A stretch of DNA of 64,000 nt, taken from the NCBI RefSeq assembly GCF_034653355.1, contig NZ_JAYEER010000001.1, positions 372,001 through 436,000 on the forward strand. Direction: 5' to 3'. Of this stretch, positions 17,416 through 26,434 are shown in pieces (within the stretch, counting starts at the first letter, position 1; each line of letters begins with the position of its first letter). Source of the stretch: Nitrospirillum sp034653355 (GTDB lineage: Bacteria; Pseudomonadota; Alphaproteobacteria; Azospirillales; Azospirillaceae). The notes under the pieces were generated by a model that worked only from the letters and a program-made list of their open reading frames with translations, did no database searches and was not told the DNA's origin. The translations under genes were made by a program, and so were the position numbers.

Positions 17416-18869
17416 CAATGCACCGTGCAGACCATGCAGGGGTCGAAGGAGCGGACGATGTGCTGCACGGCCACCGGTTCCGCCTCCCCTTCCCGAACCG
17501 GGGCGCCGCGCAGCGCCTGCTCCAGCGGTCCCGGCGTGCCAGCGGCGTCGCGGGGGGAGAAGTTCCAGGTGGTGGGGGCGATGATCTGGTAATTGGTGAT
17601 ACGGCCCCCCTCCAGATCGACCCAGTGGCCCAGCGACCCCCGGGCCGCCTCCGTCAGCCCGGCCCCCTCACCCGCCGTCGGCAAGGGCGTATGATCGATG
17701 AAGGGCGCCGCCGGATCGATGGCGCGCACCCAGCGTTCCATGGCCATGGCGACCAGGGCGACCTCCAGCACGCGCGCCACCACCCGTGCCTCGACCGTCG
17801 CACCGTCCCGCGCCACCAAGTCGCGCGGCAGCGGGTGACCGGCGACCAGTTGGCGCGACAAGGCGCCCACCTCCGCCACCTCGCCGTCCAGGCGGGGCGC
17901 CTTGCACCAGGAATAGGCGTCATCCCGCGCGGCATCGGGCGGCGCCCCCAGGTCGCGCGGCGAGCGCGGCGCGTCGTCCGGGGCAGTCCGGTACCAGGCG
18001 TGACTGACATCCTCCGTGATGCGGTCCACCGGCAGGACGCTGCCGACGCCCCGCCGGAACACGCCGCGCGGGAACAACGGCCCCTCCGCGGACGGATAGG
18101 CGCCGTAGCTCATGTGCCGCAGATCGGTGCGGCCCAAGCGGTTCAGGCCCGTCGCCTGCGACAGGATGACGAAGCGGGCGAAGTCCCCCGCCATGGCCCG
18201 TCGCTCCGCCCAGGCCAGCAAGGCGTCGCGCGTCGACAAAGCCGCCACCGCCTCCAGCCCATCGGCGAACAAGGTGCGTTCCAGGAAACGGCGGAAGGCG
18301 GCCAGCAGGGCGCCCAACCGCGCCAGTTCGGCCCGCGAGATGGCGCGCGTCGATCCACCGGGCTGGACCGCCAGGGTGTGGGGCCATTTACCCGCCAGGA
18401 CGCCTAGCAGGTTCATCAGTTCCGCGCGAGCGGGCAGGAAGTCCTGCGCGGCACCGCCCCTCACCGCCGCGAACCGCGCGGCCGCGCCGGCATGCCAGGG
18501 CTCCCCCGCGTAAACGGCGCGGGCGAAGTCCGGCATGAAGAACAGGTAGAAGTGCGTCAGGTGGTCGGCGACGTTCTCGACGGCGTGGATCAGATTCACG
18601 GCCAAGCCGCCATTCGCGGGCAGCGGCACGGAACCGGTCGCCGCCAGCGCGCGCGCCGCCGCCACCGACTGCGACACGGAACAGATGCCGCAGATGCGCG
18701 GCGCGTAGACCAGCGCGTCCAGCGCCGGCTTGCCCACCAGCATGGCCTCGAACCCGCGATAGAGCGGGGAGACGACACGGGCGTCGGCCACCGCGCCGGC
18801 GCTGATGTCGAGGCGCACCTCAAGATCGCCCTCGACACGGTTGAAAGGACCGACGATCAGGCGGCTCAT
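17415..18869 (-). CDS. hupV: Regulatory (H2-sensing) hydrogenase large subunit HupV
   Basis: 484 residues. The nickel ligands are RICGIC (Cys60, Cys63) and DPCMVC (Cys478, Cys481). The protein ends three residues later at a histidine, so there is no C-terminal peptide to cleave. This absence, plus a small subunit without export signal, is the mark of cytoplasmic H2 sensors (HupUV/HoxBC) rather than uptake enzymes. HupUV passes the H2 signal to the kinase HupT, encoded two genes upstream. The start overlaps the end of hupU. Confidence 0.93.
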   Translation of the reverse strand: MSRLIVGPFNRVEGDLEVRLDISAGAVADARVVSPLYRGFEAMLVGKPALDALVYAPRICGICSVSQSVAAARALAATGSVPLPANGGLAVNLIHAVENVADHLTHFYLFFMPDFARAVYAGEPWHAGAAARFAAVRGGAAQDFLPARAELMNLLGVLAGKWPHTLAVQPGGSTRAISRAELARLGALLAAFRRFLERTLFADGLEAVAALSTRDALLAWAERRAMAGDFARFVILSQATGLNRLGRTDLRHMSYGAYPSAEGPLFPRGVFRRGVGSVLPVDRITEDVSHAWYRTAPDDAPRSPRDLGAPPDAARDDAYSWCKAPRLDGEVAEVGALSRQLVAGHPLPRDLVARDGATVEARVVARVLEVALVAMAMERWVRAIDPAAPFIDHTPLPTAGEGAGLTEAARGSLGHWVDLEGGRITNYQIIAPTTWNFSPRDAAGTPGPLEQALRGAPVREGEAEPVAVQHIVRSFDPCMVCTVH

Positions 18870-19890
18870 GCGCTGTCCTTGCGCTTGTCATGGGGAAGAA
18901 GGACCGGTGCCGGCCGCGCGGCGTTGTCGCGCAGCCGCTTGGGCGTCGCCGCCTTGGACAGGGATGCCAGCGCCACGAACCACGCCTTGGGCATGTCCGT
19001 CGGCAGGCCGATGGGTATGCCGGCCACCTTGGGTGTGACAGCGAAGGCGTGGCCCGGCTCCTCAAACCCCGGGGCCGTGCAATTGATGCATGCGTAGTTG
19101 CCGTCCAGGCAGGAGCCGCCGCCGTTCCACGGCCGGATGTTGCAGTCGGCCCGCGCCTGCGTGCCCTTGCAGCCCAAATTCTCCATCATGCAGCCCAGGT
19201 CGCCCGGCTGTTCCGCGCTGGCCTTGAACTCGTAGAACTCGTTGCGGGCGCAGCCGTGGTGGACCAGGTGGGCGGTATAGGCCAGGGGGCGCTCCCACTC
19301 GTCCAGATCCGCCCCGGTCAACGTGCCGGCGCCGATCTGCAGCAGCGTGTCGGTGAACCAGCCGGGGTGGATGGGGCAGCCGGCGATATTGATGACCGGC
19401 AGGCCCTTGGCGACCGGAACCCCGCCCCCAGCAGGCCGCCCGCCCGGGTGCCGTCATAGGCCAGGCCGCACGCCTCCACCTCGTTGCCGCCGGCGGCGGT
19501 GACACCACCGAACGCGGCGCAGCTGCCCACGGCCACGATATAGCCGGCTCGCTGGGCGATGGCGGCGATCCAGTCGCGCATGGGCTTGCCCGTCCCGGCC
19601 ATCAGGTGGAAGCGGCCGGTGCCACCCGGCCCGTTGATGACAGACCCCTCCAGGCACAGGATGTCGACCGGCTGGTCGCCCGCGGCCACGGCCTCCAGGA
19701 TGGCACGCGCTTCCCCGCCCGTGGCCTCGCTGAGGGACGGGTGCCACAGCAGTTCGACGTTGGCCGCCGCCAGCGCCGTCAGCAGATCCGGCTTTTCCGC
19801 CCCCAGCAGGGACAGGGTGCAGCCGCCGCAGCCGCCGGACTGCAGCCACAGCAGCCGCAGTGGGCGGGCCGGTTCAGATGCCGCGGTCAT
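18866..19890 (-). pseudogene. hupU: Regulatory hydrogenase small subunit HupU, interrupted by an apparent one-base deletion
   Basis: Carries the FeS clusters of the H2 sensor. It begins without a Tat signal (LRLLWLQSGGCGGCTLSLLG), as HupU/HoxB proteins do. The frame from 19890 is right through AYDGTRAGGLLGAG, then turns to unrelated sequence. The correct continuation (LPVINIAGCPIHPGWFTDTL, later NYACINCTAPGFE) is in the next frame to 18866. One more C (plus strand) in the C runs at 19420-19429 gives GGLLGGGVPVAKGLPVINIAGC. If real, H2 sensing would be lost. Intact hupT and hupV argue for a sequencing error. Confidence 0.85.
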
Positions 19891-21223
19891 CGACCGGCAC
19901 TCTCAGGGTGAAGGCGGCGCCGCCGCCCTCCGCATCGGCATGGTCCAGGCTGCCGCCCAACTTTTCCGCCATGTTGTAGCTGACATACAGACCCAGGCCG
20001 GTCCCGCTGCCTATGGGCTTGGTGGTGAAGAAGGGCTCGAAAATCTTGCTCTGGTTCTCGAGCGGGACGCCAGGCCCGTTGTCGGCGACCGTCAGGACGA
20101 TCCATCCGTCCCGCTCCCCAGCCGTGATGCGGATCAGGGCGCCGTCGCGGCCCTCCACCGCGTCCACCGCGTTCTGCACCAGATTGACCAGGATCTGGTG
20201 CAGTTGGCCCTTTAGGCCCACCACCTCCAACGCGGCCGGCAACTCCAGCCGCACCTCCGGCTTGGTGCGCTGCGTCTTGATCACCCAGTCGGTCGCCGTG
20301 TGGATCAGGCGGACCAGGTTGAACGCCTCTGGCTCCTCACGCTGGTTGGAGGAGAAGCGCCGCAGATCCTGCACGATGTCGCGCACCCGCTCCGCACCCT
20401 CCAGCGTGCCGTCGACCAGGGGGCCGATGTCGGCCAGCACCTTGTCGATGCGCAGGCTGTCGCGCAGGGCCGCCAGCTCCGCCCGCGGCGTGCCGGCATC
20501 GATGGCCGCCAGATAGCCGGTGATGGCGGCGCCATAACGCTTCAGCGCGTACATGTTGCCGAACACGAAGCTGATGGGGTTGTTGAGTTCGTGGGCCACG
20601 CCGGCCACCAGCCGGCCCAGCGCCGCCATCTTTTCCGAGGTCAGCAGCTGTTGCTGGGTCTGGCGCAGCCGCTGGTGGGCCTTGTCCAGCGCACGATAGG
20701 CCCGCAGCAGTTCACCCACGGGCCGGCCAACCAGCACCATGCCGGCGAACCGACCCCGCCCATCCCGGCGGGGCGCCCCGTTCACGGACACCGCCGCCCG
20801 CTGGCCATCCGCCGCCAGCAGATGCCAGCCCTTGTCCTCGATGGCGCGCCCCTCGGCCAGACAGGCCCGGATGTCGGTATGGTCGGCGGGGTCGAACAGA
20901 TCCAGCAAGGGGACCGCCAGCAAATCACCCTCCTCCCGCCCCAGGGCCACCGTCAGCGCGGCGTTGACCCGCAGCACGGCACCGGCCGCATCGCAGACGA
21001 TCAGCACGTCGTTCATGGCCCCCAGGACCGAATGCATGAAGTCGCGCGCCTGCTGCAGGCGCTGGTTCTGTTCCTCCAGCGCCACCTGCGAGGCCACGAG
21101 GTCGCTGTAGACCACGTCCATGCGGCGGATGACGTCTATCCACAGCTGCTCACCCTCGCCGTCCGCATCAGCGGGCGGCAGGTCCTCAAATGGAAGCGCC
21201 GAGGTCGGATCGTGATTGCCCAT
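19874..21223 (-). CDS. hupT: Hydrogenase-regulating sensor histidine kinase HupT
   Basis: 449 residues, no membrane segment, so cytoplasmic. A coiled-coil stretch (about 40-62) leads into a PAS domain (about 63-170), then VAGVAHELNNPISFV with His211 as phosphorylation site, and the ATPase boxes NLVQNAVDAVEG, VADNGPGVP and GTGLGLYVSYNMAEKLGG. The long helix pair of the HupT/HoxJ type is visible. In known systems HupT is controlled by HupUV and acts on HupR; gene order hupR-hupT-hupU-hupV supports that here. Its end overlaps hupU by 17 bases. Confidence 0.92.
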   Translation of the reverse strand: MGNHDPTSALPFEDLPPADADGEGEQLWIDVIRRMDVVYSDLVASQVALEEQNQRLQQARDFMHSVLGAMNDVLIVCDAAGAVLRVNAALTVALGREEGDLLAVPLLDLFDPADHTDIRACLAEGRAIEDKGWHLLAADGQRAAVSVNGAPRRDGRGRFAGMVLVGRPVGELLRAYRALDKAHQRLRQTQQQLLTSEKMAALGRLVAGVAHELNNPISFVFGNMYALKRYGAAITGYLAAIDAGTPRAELAALRDSLRIDKVLADIGPLVDGTLEGAERVRDIVQDLRRFSSNQREEPEAFNLVRLIHTATDWVIKTQRTKPEVRLELPAALEVVGLKGQLHQILVNLVQNAVDAVEGRDGALIRITAGERDGWIVLTVADNGPGVPLENQSKIFEPFFTTKPIGSGTGLGLYVSYNMAEKLGGSLDHADAEGGGAAFTLRVPVDDRGI

Positions 21224-21226
21224 GGC

Positions 21227-22717
21227 TCAGTTCCCCGCCGCGCGCTTGGGCGCCAGGGGATGGACGTTTTCCAGCCCATAGCGCTCCAGCTTCGCGCGCA
21301 ACCCCACGCGCGACAGCCCCAGTTCCCGCGCCGCCTGGCTCTTGTTCCAGCGATGGCGGATCAGGGTTTCCCGGATGATGCGCGCCTCCATGGCGCTGAC
21401 CCGTTCCCGCAGGTCGCCGGCCAGCCCGGCGATGTCGGCGAAGTCATCCTCGCGCGCGCCGCTCCGCTGAGGCTCCGCCCGCAGGATGTGCGGGGACAGC
21501 AAATCGGCCTCCAGCCGACGCCCTTCCGTGGCCCGCACCATCAGGCGCTGCACCTCGTTCTGCAGTTCGCGGACATTGCCGGGCCAGTCGTAACGGGCCA
21601 GGCACTCCAGCGCTTCCGGCGAAATTCCGGGCACGCGCTTGCCCATCTGCGCCATGGCCCGGTCCAACAGCACCTCCACCAGCATGGGCAGGTCACCCTT
21701 GCGGTCCTTCAGGTCGGGTAGGCGGATGATCATGCCGGCCAGGCGGTAGAACAGGTCGGCGCGGAAGCGCTTGGCCCGTACCTCCTCCTCCAGGTCCTTG
21801 TTGGTGGCGGCGATCACGCGCACTTCCACCTTGCGCGTGCGGGTCCCCCCCAGGGGCCGGATCTCGCCCTCCTGCAGCACACGCAGCAGCTTGACCTGGA
21901 AGGCGGGGGAAACCTCGCCAATCTCGTCCAGGAAGACGGTACCCCCGTCCGCCCGCTCGAACAGGCCGACATGGTCCTCGATGGCGCCGGTGAAGGCGCC
22001 CTTCTTGTGCCCGAACAGCTCGCTCTCCAGCAGTTCGTCGGGCAAGGCGCCGCAGTTTTCGACCACGAAGGGCTGGTTCCAGCGCAACGAGCCGTAGTGC
22101 AAGGCGCGCGCCGCCAGCTCCTTGCCCGTGCCGGAGGACCCGAACAGCAGGACCGGCACATCGAACGGCGCCACCTGGGCCAGGCTGCCGCACACGGCCT
22201 CCATGGGGCTGCCCTTGGCGCGGACGATGCCGTCATCGAAATTGTAGGCGCGGCGCAGCCTTTCCTTCCGTTCCCCCACCACGCGGGAGGCGGCGGCCGG
22301 CAGCATCTTCATCTCCACCGCCAGCAACTCGTTCTGCCGCTGCAAGGCATAGAGGCGGCAGGCGCCCTTCAACGTCAGCAGCAGGTTTTCCGGGTGCCAG
22401 GGCTTGGTGACGTATTGGAAGATGCCGGCCTGGTTGATGCCGTCGATGATGTCGTGCGCGTCGGTGTAGCCGGAGATGATCATGCGCACGACCTCGGGCC
22501 AGCGCTCCTTGACCTCCGTCAGGAATTCCACGCCGGTGCGTTCCGGCATGCGCTGGTCGCACAGCACCACCTGCACCAGATTGTCGGCCAACCGCCGCTC
22601 GGCCTCGACGGTGCTGGCGGCGGTCAGCACCTCGAAGTCCTCCTCCAGGATGCGCCGCAGCGATTCCAGGGAGCGCAGCTCGTCATCGACGATCAGGATG
22701 GTGGGAAGGTCGGCCAT
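21227..22717 (-). CDS. hupR: Hydrogenase response regulator HupR/HoxA (NtrC family)
   Basis: 496 residues: receiver with Asp54 (LCDQRMPERTG), a linker, an AAA+ domain with Walker A GSSGTGKE, GAFTGA, FLDEIGEVSPAFQVKLLR and WPGNVRELQNE, and a Fis-type DNA-binding end (NKSQAARELGLSRVGLRAKL). The intact GAFTGA means it can work with sigma-54, fitting the two -24/-12 promoters in front of hupS and hupD. In some bacteria HupR works with sigma-70 and is active unphosphorylated; that cannot be judged here. AGAGGAG precedes the ATG. Confidence 0.93.
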   Translation of the reverse strand: MADLPTILIVDDELRSLESLRRILEEDFEVLTAASTVEAERRLADNLVQVVLCDQRMPERTGVEFLTEVKERWPEVVRMIISGYTDAHDIIDGINQAGIFQYVTKPWHPENLLLTLKGACRLYALQRQNELLAVEMKMLPAAASRVVGERKERLRRAYNFDDGIVRAKGSPMEAVCGSLAQVAPFDVPVLLFGSSGTGKELAARALHYGSLRWNQPFVVENCGALPDELLESELFGHKKGAFTGAIEDHVGLFERADGGTVFLDEIGEVSPAFQVKLLRVLQEGEIRPLGGTRTRKVEVRVIAATNKDLEEEVRAKRFRADLFYRLAGMIIRLPDLKDRKGDLPMLVEVLLDRAMAQMGKRVPGISPEALECLARYDWPGNVRELQNEVQRLMVRATEGRRLEADLLSPHILRAEPQRSGAREDDFADIAGLAGDLRERVSAMEARIIRETLIRHRWNKSQAARELGLSRVGLRAKLERYGLENVHPLAPKRAAGN

Positions 22718-22729
22718 CGCTCCTCTCCG

Positions 22730-23758
22730 CTAGCAGATGCGCGGAAGCTGTTCGCCCGACAGCCAGTCGACCACGCGCTGGCCGCCGATGGCCGTCGTCA
22801 TGCGGACGAGGCCGGGCTGGCCCACGGTAACATGACCGATCCGCGCCGCGTCACGGCCTTCCGCATGGTCCCGCATCACCGCCAGCAGCGTCTCCGCGTC
22901 CTCCGGCTCGCAAACGCAGACCAGCTTGCCCTCATTGGCGACGTTCAGGGGGTCCAGGCCCAGCAGTTCGCAGGCCGCCGCCACCTCCGGGCGGACCGGG
23001 ATGGCCCGTTCATCCAACAGCATGCCGACATCGGCGGCCCCGGCCAGTTCGTTCAGCGTGGCGGACAGGCCGCCCCGGGTGGGGTCGCGCAAGACCGCGA
23101 TACCCGGCACCGCCGCGACCATATCGGCCACCATGCGGTGCAGGGCGGCGCTGTCGGAACGGATCTCCGTGCCGAATTCCAGGCCCTGGCGCCTGGACAG
23201 GATGGCGATGCCATGGTCGCCGATGGGACCGGACAGCAGGATGGCCTGCCCCGGGCGCAACCGGCGCGGGCTGATGTCCACGGCCTCCGGAACCACGCCG
23301 ATGCCGCTGGTGGTGATGAAGACGCCATCGCCCTTGCCGCGCTCCACCACCTTGGTGTCGCCCGTCGCCACCGGCACGCCGGCATCGCGGGATGCCCGCC
23401 CCATGCTGGCGGCGATGCGGTCCAGGTCCGCCAAGGGGAAACCTTCCTCGATGATGAAGGCGGCGGTCAGCGCCACCGGGCGGGCGCCGGCCATGGCCAG
23501 GTCGTTGAGCGTGCCGTGGACGGCCAGCGATCCGATGTCTCCGCCGGGGAAGAACAGGGGCGAGATGACATGGGCGTCGGTCGTCACGGCGATGCGGCCG
23601 GATCCCACATCGACGCGCGCGGCGTCGTGCCCCTGGTCCAGCAGCGGGTTCGCCAGATGACGCAGGAAGATGTCGCGGATCAGCCGCGCCATGGCCCGGC
23701 CGCCACCGCCGTGGCTCATGTCCACGCTGCCGGAAAGATCGGGAAGCGGGATCGTCAT
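22730..23758 (-). CDS. hypE: Hydrogenase maturation protein HypE
   Basis: Dehydrates the C-terminal thiocarbamate made by HypF to thiocyanate, donating CN to iron on HypCD. 342 residues from MTIPLPDLSG; a longer in-frame extension overlaps hypD and is not used. Typical elements are SVDMSHGGGGRAM, VTTDAHVISPLFFPGGDIG, VATGDTKVVERG and LRDPTRGGLSATLNE, and the protein ends in PRIC, the C-terminal cysteine that carries the modification. The start overlaps the hypD stop by four bases. Confidence 0.97.
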   Translation of the reverse strand: MTIPLPDLSGSVDMSHGGGGRAMARLIRDIFLRHLANPLLDQGHDAARVDVGSGRIAVTTDAHVISPLFFPGGDIGSLAVHGTLNDLAMAGARPVALTAAFIIEEGFPLADLDRIAASMGRASRDAGVPVATGDTKVVERGKGDGVFITTSGIGVVPEAVDISPRRLRPGQAILLSGPIGDHGIAILSRRQGLEFGTEIRSDSAALHRMVADMVAAVPGIAVLRDPTRGGLSATLNELAGAADVGMLLDERAIPVRPEVAAACELLGLDPLNVANEGKLVCVCEPEDAETLLAVMRDHAEGRDAARIGHVTVGQPGLVRMTTAIGGQRVVDWLSGEQLPRIC

Positions 23759-24897
23759 TCGGCCGCCATCTCCGCCAGGGTTTCCAGGCGCCGGTAGGTC
23801 CAGTAGGCCGCGCACGCCCCTTCGGAGGAGACCATGCAGGCGCCCATGGGGGTTTCCGGCGTGCAGGCCTTGCCGAATAGCCTGCAATCCTTGGGCTTTT
23901 TCACGCCGCGCAGGATGGCCGGGCACTCGCAGGACTTGATCTCGCGGCTCTGCTTCTCGCTGAGGGCGAAGCGCTTCTCGGCGTCAAAGGCAGCATAGTC
24001 CGCCCGAATGGCCAGCGCGCTTTCGGGAACGCTGCCCAGGCCGCGCCATTCGAAGCTGGGCCGCAGCTCGAAAACGCAATCCATCAGTTGCTGCGCCTTG
24101 GCGTTGCCGTCGCGCGTCACCACCCGGGTGTACTGGTTCTCGACCGCCACCCGGCCCTGGTTCACCTGGTGGATCAGCATCAGGACCGACTGCATCACGT
24201 CCAGCGGCTCGAAGCCCGCGATGACCACTGGCTTGGCGTAGCGGGCGGCCAGAAATTCATAAGGCCGGGAACCGATGACCGTGCTGACGTGCGACGGGCC
24301 AAGGAAACCGTCCAGGCGGGCGGCCTGGCCGGGGTCGATCTCCGGCGCCTCCAGGATGTGGCGGATGGCCGGTGGGGTCAGCACATGGTTGCAGAAGACG
24401 GAGAAATTGCCGAGCCCTTCAGCCTCCGCCTGGACGATGGCGACGGCGCTGGGCGGCGTCGTGGTTTCGAAGCCGATGCCCAGGAAAACCACCTCGCGTC
24501 CCGGGTTGGCGCGGGCGATGTCCAGCGCGTCCAGCGTCGAATAGACCATGCGGATGTCGGCGCCGTCCGCCTTGGCCTTCAGCAGCGACCGCCGCCCCGT
24601 GCCCGGCACCCGCAGCATGTCGCCATAGCTGCACAGGATCACGCCGTGCCGCTCCGCCAATTCGATGGCGTCGTCCAGGCGGCGGGCGGGAAGGATGCAG
24701 ACGGGGCAGCCGGGACCGTGCACGAAACGCACGTTGGCCGGCACCAGATCCTGCACGCCGTAGCGGAAGATGGCGTGGGTGTGCCCGCCGCAGAATTCCA
24801 TGAAGTTGTAGTCGCGCGCCGGGTCCGCCGCTGCGGCGATGGCGGCGGCCAGCGTGCGGGCCAGGTCCCGGTCGCGGAATTCGTCGATGTATTTCAT
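23755..24897 (-). CDS. hypD: Hydrogenase maturation protein HypD
   Basis: Iron-sulfur scaffold on which Fe(CN)2CO is built together with HypC. 380 residues. It starts MKYIDEFRD and carries the family motifs FMEFCGGHTHAIFRYG, GPGCPVCILP, FLGIGFETTTP and FCNHVLTPPA, and a C-terminal cysteine set (SCECPAILRGVKKPKDC and later CTPETPMGACMVSSEGAC) for the 4Fe-4S cluster. It overlaps hypC and hypE by four bases each, consistent with one operon hypABCDE. Confidence 0.97.
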   Translation of the reverse strand: MKYIDEFRDRDLARTLAAAIAAAADPARDYNFMEFCGGHTHAIFRYGVQDLVPANVRFVHGPGCPVCILPARRLDDAIELAERHGVILCSYGDMLRVPGTGRRSLLKAKADGADIRMVYSTLDALDIARANPGREVVFLGIGFETTTPPSAVAIVQAEAEGLGNFSVFCNHVLTPPAIRHILEAPEIDPGQAARLDGFLGPSHVSTVIGSRPYEFLAARYAKPVVIAGFEPLDVMQSVLMLIHQVNQGRVAVENQYTRVVTRDGNAKAQQLMDCVFELRPSFEWRGLGSVPESALAIRADYAAFDAEKRFALSEKQSREIKSCECPAILRGVKKPKDCRLFGKACTPETPMGACMVSSEGACAAYWTYRRLETLAEMAAE

Positions 24898-25166
24898 GGC
24901 GTCACCCCCGCTATTCCCGTCATCTGGGCCATGTCCGCCACCTCGGCCTGCAGCAGCCCGGCCTCGGCCATCATGGCCAGGGTGCGCCGCGCCTCCTCCT
25001 CGCTGACGCGATGCAGGGCGTAGCCGACGTGCAGCAGCACATAGTCACCCACCGCGACCTCCTCCAGCAGCGCGGTCGAGACTTGCTTGGCGATGCCGCC
25101 AACCGAGACGCTCGCCATCGCGCCGTCATGCAGCGCCGTCACCAGCGCGGGTATGGCCAGGCACAT
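24894..25166 (-). CDS. hypC: Hydrogenase maturation chaperone HypC
   Basis: 90 residues, beginning MCLAIPALV, where Cys2 is the residue that holds the Fe(CN)2CO unit and binds the large-subunit precursor. The beta-barrel motif VGDYVLLHVGYALHRV is the family signature. Part of hypABCDE; nine bases separate it from the end of hypB. A second HypC-like gene, hupF, lies upstream in the same region and probably serves a distinct step in HupL maturation. Confidence 0.96.
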   Translation of the reverse strand: MCLAIPALVTALHDGAMASVSVGGIAKQVSTALLEEVAVGDYVLLHVGYALHRVSEEEARRTLAMMAEAGLLQAEVADMAQMTGIAGVTP

Positions 25167-25175
25167 GGTTCCCCC

Positions 25176-26093
25176 CTACTCCGCCGCCCGGGACGGCCGG
25201 CCGGACAGCGCCATCAGGCGGGCGCCACGGACCCAGTCCAGCCAGGCCTGCATGCCCTCACCCGTGCGCGCTGAAACCTTCAGCAGGCGCACCCGGTGAT
25301 TGACCTTGCGCGCGTTGGCCATGGCCAGGTCGACGTCGAAGTCGAGATGGGGCAGCAGGTCGGTCTTGTTGATGAGCACCAGGTCGGCGGCGGCGAACAT
25401 ATCGGGATATTTCAGGGGCTTGTCCTCCCCCTCCGTCACCGACAGGATCGCCACCTTGTGCGCCTCCCCAAGGTCGAAGGCCGCCGGGCACACCAGGTTG
25501 CCGACATTCTCAATGAACAGCACCGACCCATCCGCCGGCGCCAGATGGTCCACGGCGTGGCCTACCATGTGGCCATCCAGATGGCATCCCTTGCCGGTGT
25601 TGATCTGGATGGCCGGGGCGCCCGTGGCGCGGATGCGGTCGGCATCGGCGCTGGTCTGCTGGTCACCCTCGATGACCGCGCAGGGAAACTCGCCCGCCAG
25701 CATGCCCAGCGTGCGGCACAGCAGCGTGGTCTTGCCGGACCCGGGGCTGGACACCAGGTTCAGCGTCAGAATGCCGGCCTCGGCGAACCGGGCGCGGTTG
25801 GCGGCGGCATAGCCGTTGTTCTTTCCCAGGATGTCGGCCTCGATCTGGATCAGGCGCGCCTGGCTCATGCCCGGGACGGACGTGCCGGCGGGGCCGCCGC
25901 CGTAATCCAGCGTCCCGCCCGCGCCATGGTGATGGTCATGATGATGGTGACCGGAATGATGGATGTGCCCATGGTCGTGGCCGTGATCATGGTGATGTCC
26001 ATGATCGTGATGCCCGTGGTCATGATGATCGTGGCCGTGGGGATCGGCCTCGACCTTGGCTCCGCCCTCGCCGCATCCGCAGACCGTGCACAT
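25176..26093 (-). CDS. hypB: Hydrogenase nickel-incorporation GTPase HypB
   Basis: 305 residues. The N-terminus has MCTVCGCGEG (high-affinity nickel motif), followed by a histidine tract at about 18-60 with roughly two dozen His in HDH/HGH units, which can store nickel. The GTPase domain shows the P-loop SSPGSGKTTLL, VIEGDQQTSADADR, ENVGNLVCPA and NKTDLLPH. It inserts nickel into HupL with HypA. The ATG at 26093 shares one base with the hypA stop; a longer in-frame extension overlaps hypA and is rejected. Confidence 0.97.
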   Translation of the reverse strand: MCTVCGCGEGGAKVEADPHGHDHHDHGHHDHGHHHDHGHDHGHIHHSGHHHHDHHHGAGGTLDYGGGPAGTSVPGMSQARLIQIEADILGKNNGYAAANRARFAEAGILTLNLVSSPGSGKTTLLCRTLGMLAGEFPCAVIEGDQQTSADADRIRATGAPAIQINTGKGCHLDGHMVGHAVDHLAPADGSVLFIENVGNLVCPAAFDLGEAHKVAILSVTEGEDKPLKYPDMFAAADLVLINKTDLLPHLDFDVDLAMANARKVNHRVRLLKVSARTGEGMQAWLDWVRGARLMALSGRPSRAAE

Positions 26094-26434
26094 CACGTCA
26101 CCTCCAGTTCGCGTATCTTCATCTCTTCCCCGCCCGTCACCTGTATCTGGTGCGAACCGCAGCGGGGGCATGGGTCATAACGCCGGCCGATGACCACGGT
26201 CGCGGCGCAGGGCAGGCACCAGGCGGTGCCGGCCGTCTCGACGATCTCCAGCCGGGCGTCGGCCGCGACGCCGCCGCGCATGACGACGTCGAAGCCGAAG
26301 CGTAGCGCCTCGACCTCCACGCCGGATAGGGCGCCGATTTCCAGGCACACCCGCTCCACCCGGCTGAAGTGCTGGGTCCGGGCCTGTTCTTCGATCAGGA
26401 CGCGGATGTTCTCGCAGATGGCCATCTCGTGCAT
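26093..26434 (-). CDS. hypA: Hydrogenase nickel-binding protein HypA
   Basis: 113 residues from MHEMAICENI, the universal HypA start where the N-terminal Met-His-Glu ligates nickel. A zinc site is formed by WCLPCAA and CPRCGS. It delivers nickel with HypB. The start shares one base with the hupK stop, and its stop shares one base with the hypB start, so translation is tightly coupled. An in-frame extension upstream lies inside hupK and is not used. Confidence 0.96.
   Translation of the reverse strand: MHEMAICENIRVLIEEQARTQHFSRVERVCLEIGALSGVEVEALRFGFDVVMRGGVAADARLEIVETAGTAWCLPCAATVVIGRRYDPCPRCGSHQIQVTGGEEMKIRELEVT

Noticed and set aside
17415..19890. hupUV as a second catalytic uptake hydrogenase
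   Set aside because: No Tat signal on the small subunit and no cleavable C-terminal peptide on the large one; neighbours are regulators.
25900..26060. CAT/ATG-rich repeat in hypB as a microsatellite or CRISPR-like array
   Set aside because: It encodes the expected nickel-binding His tract of HypB and has no regular unit length.
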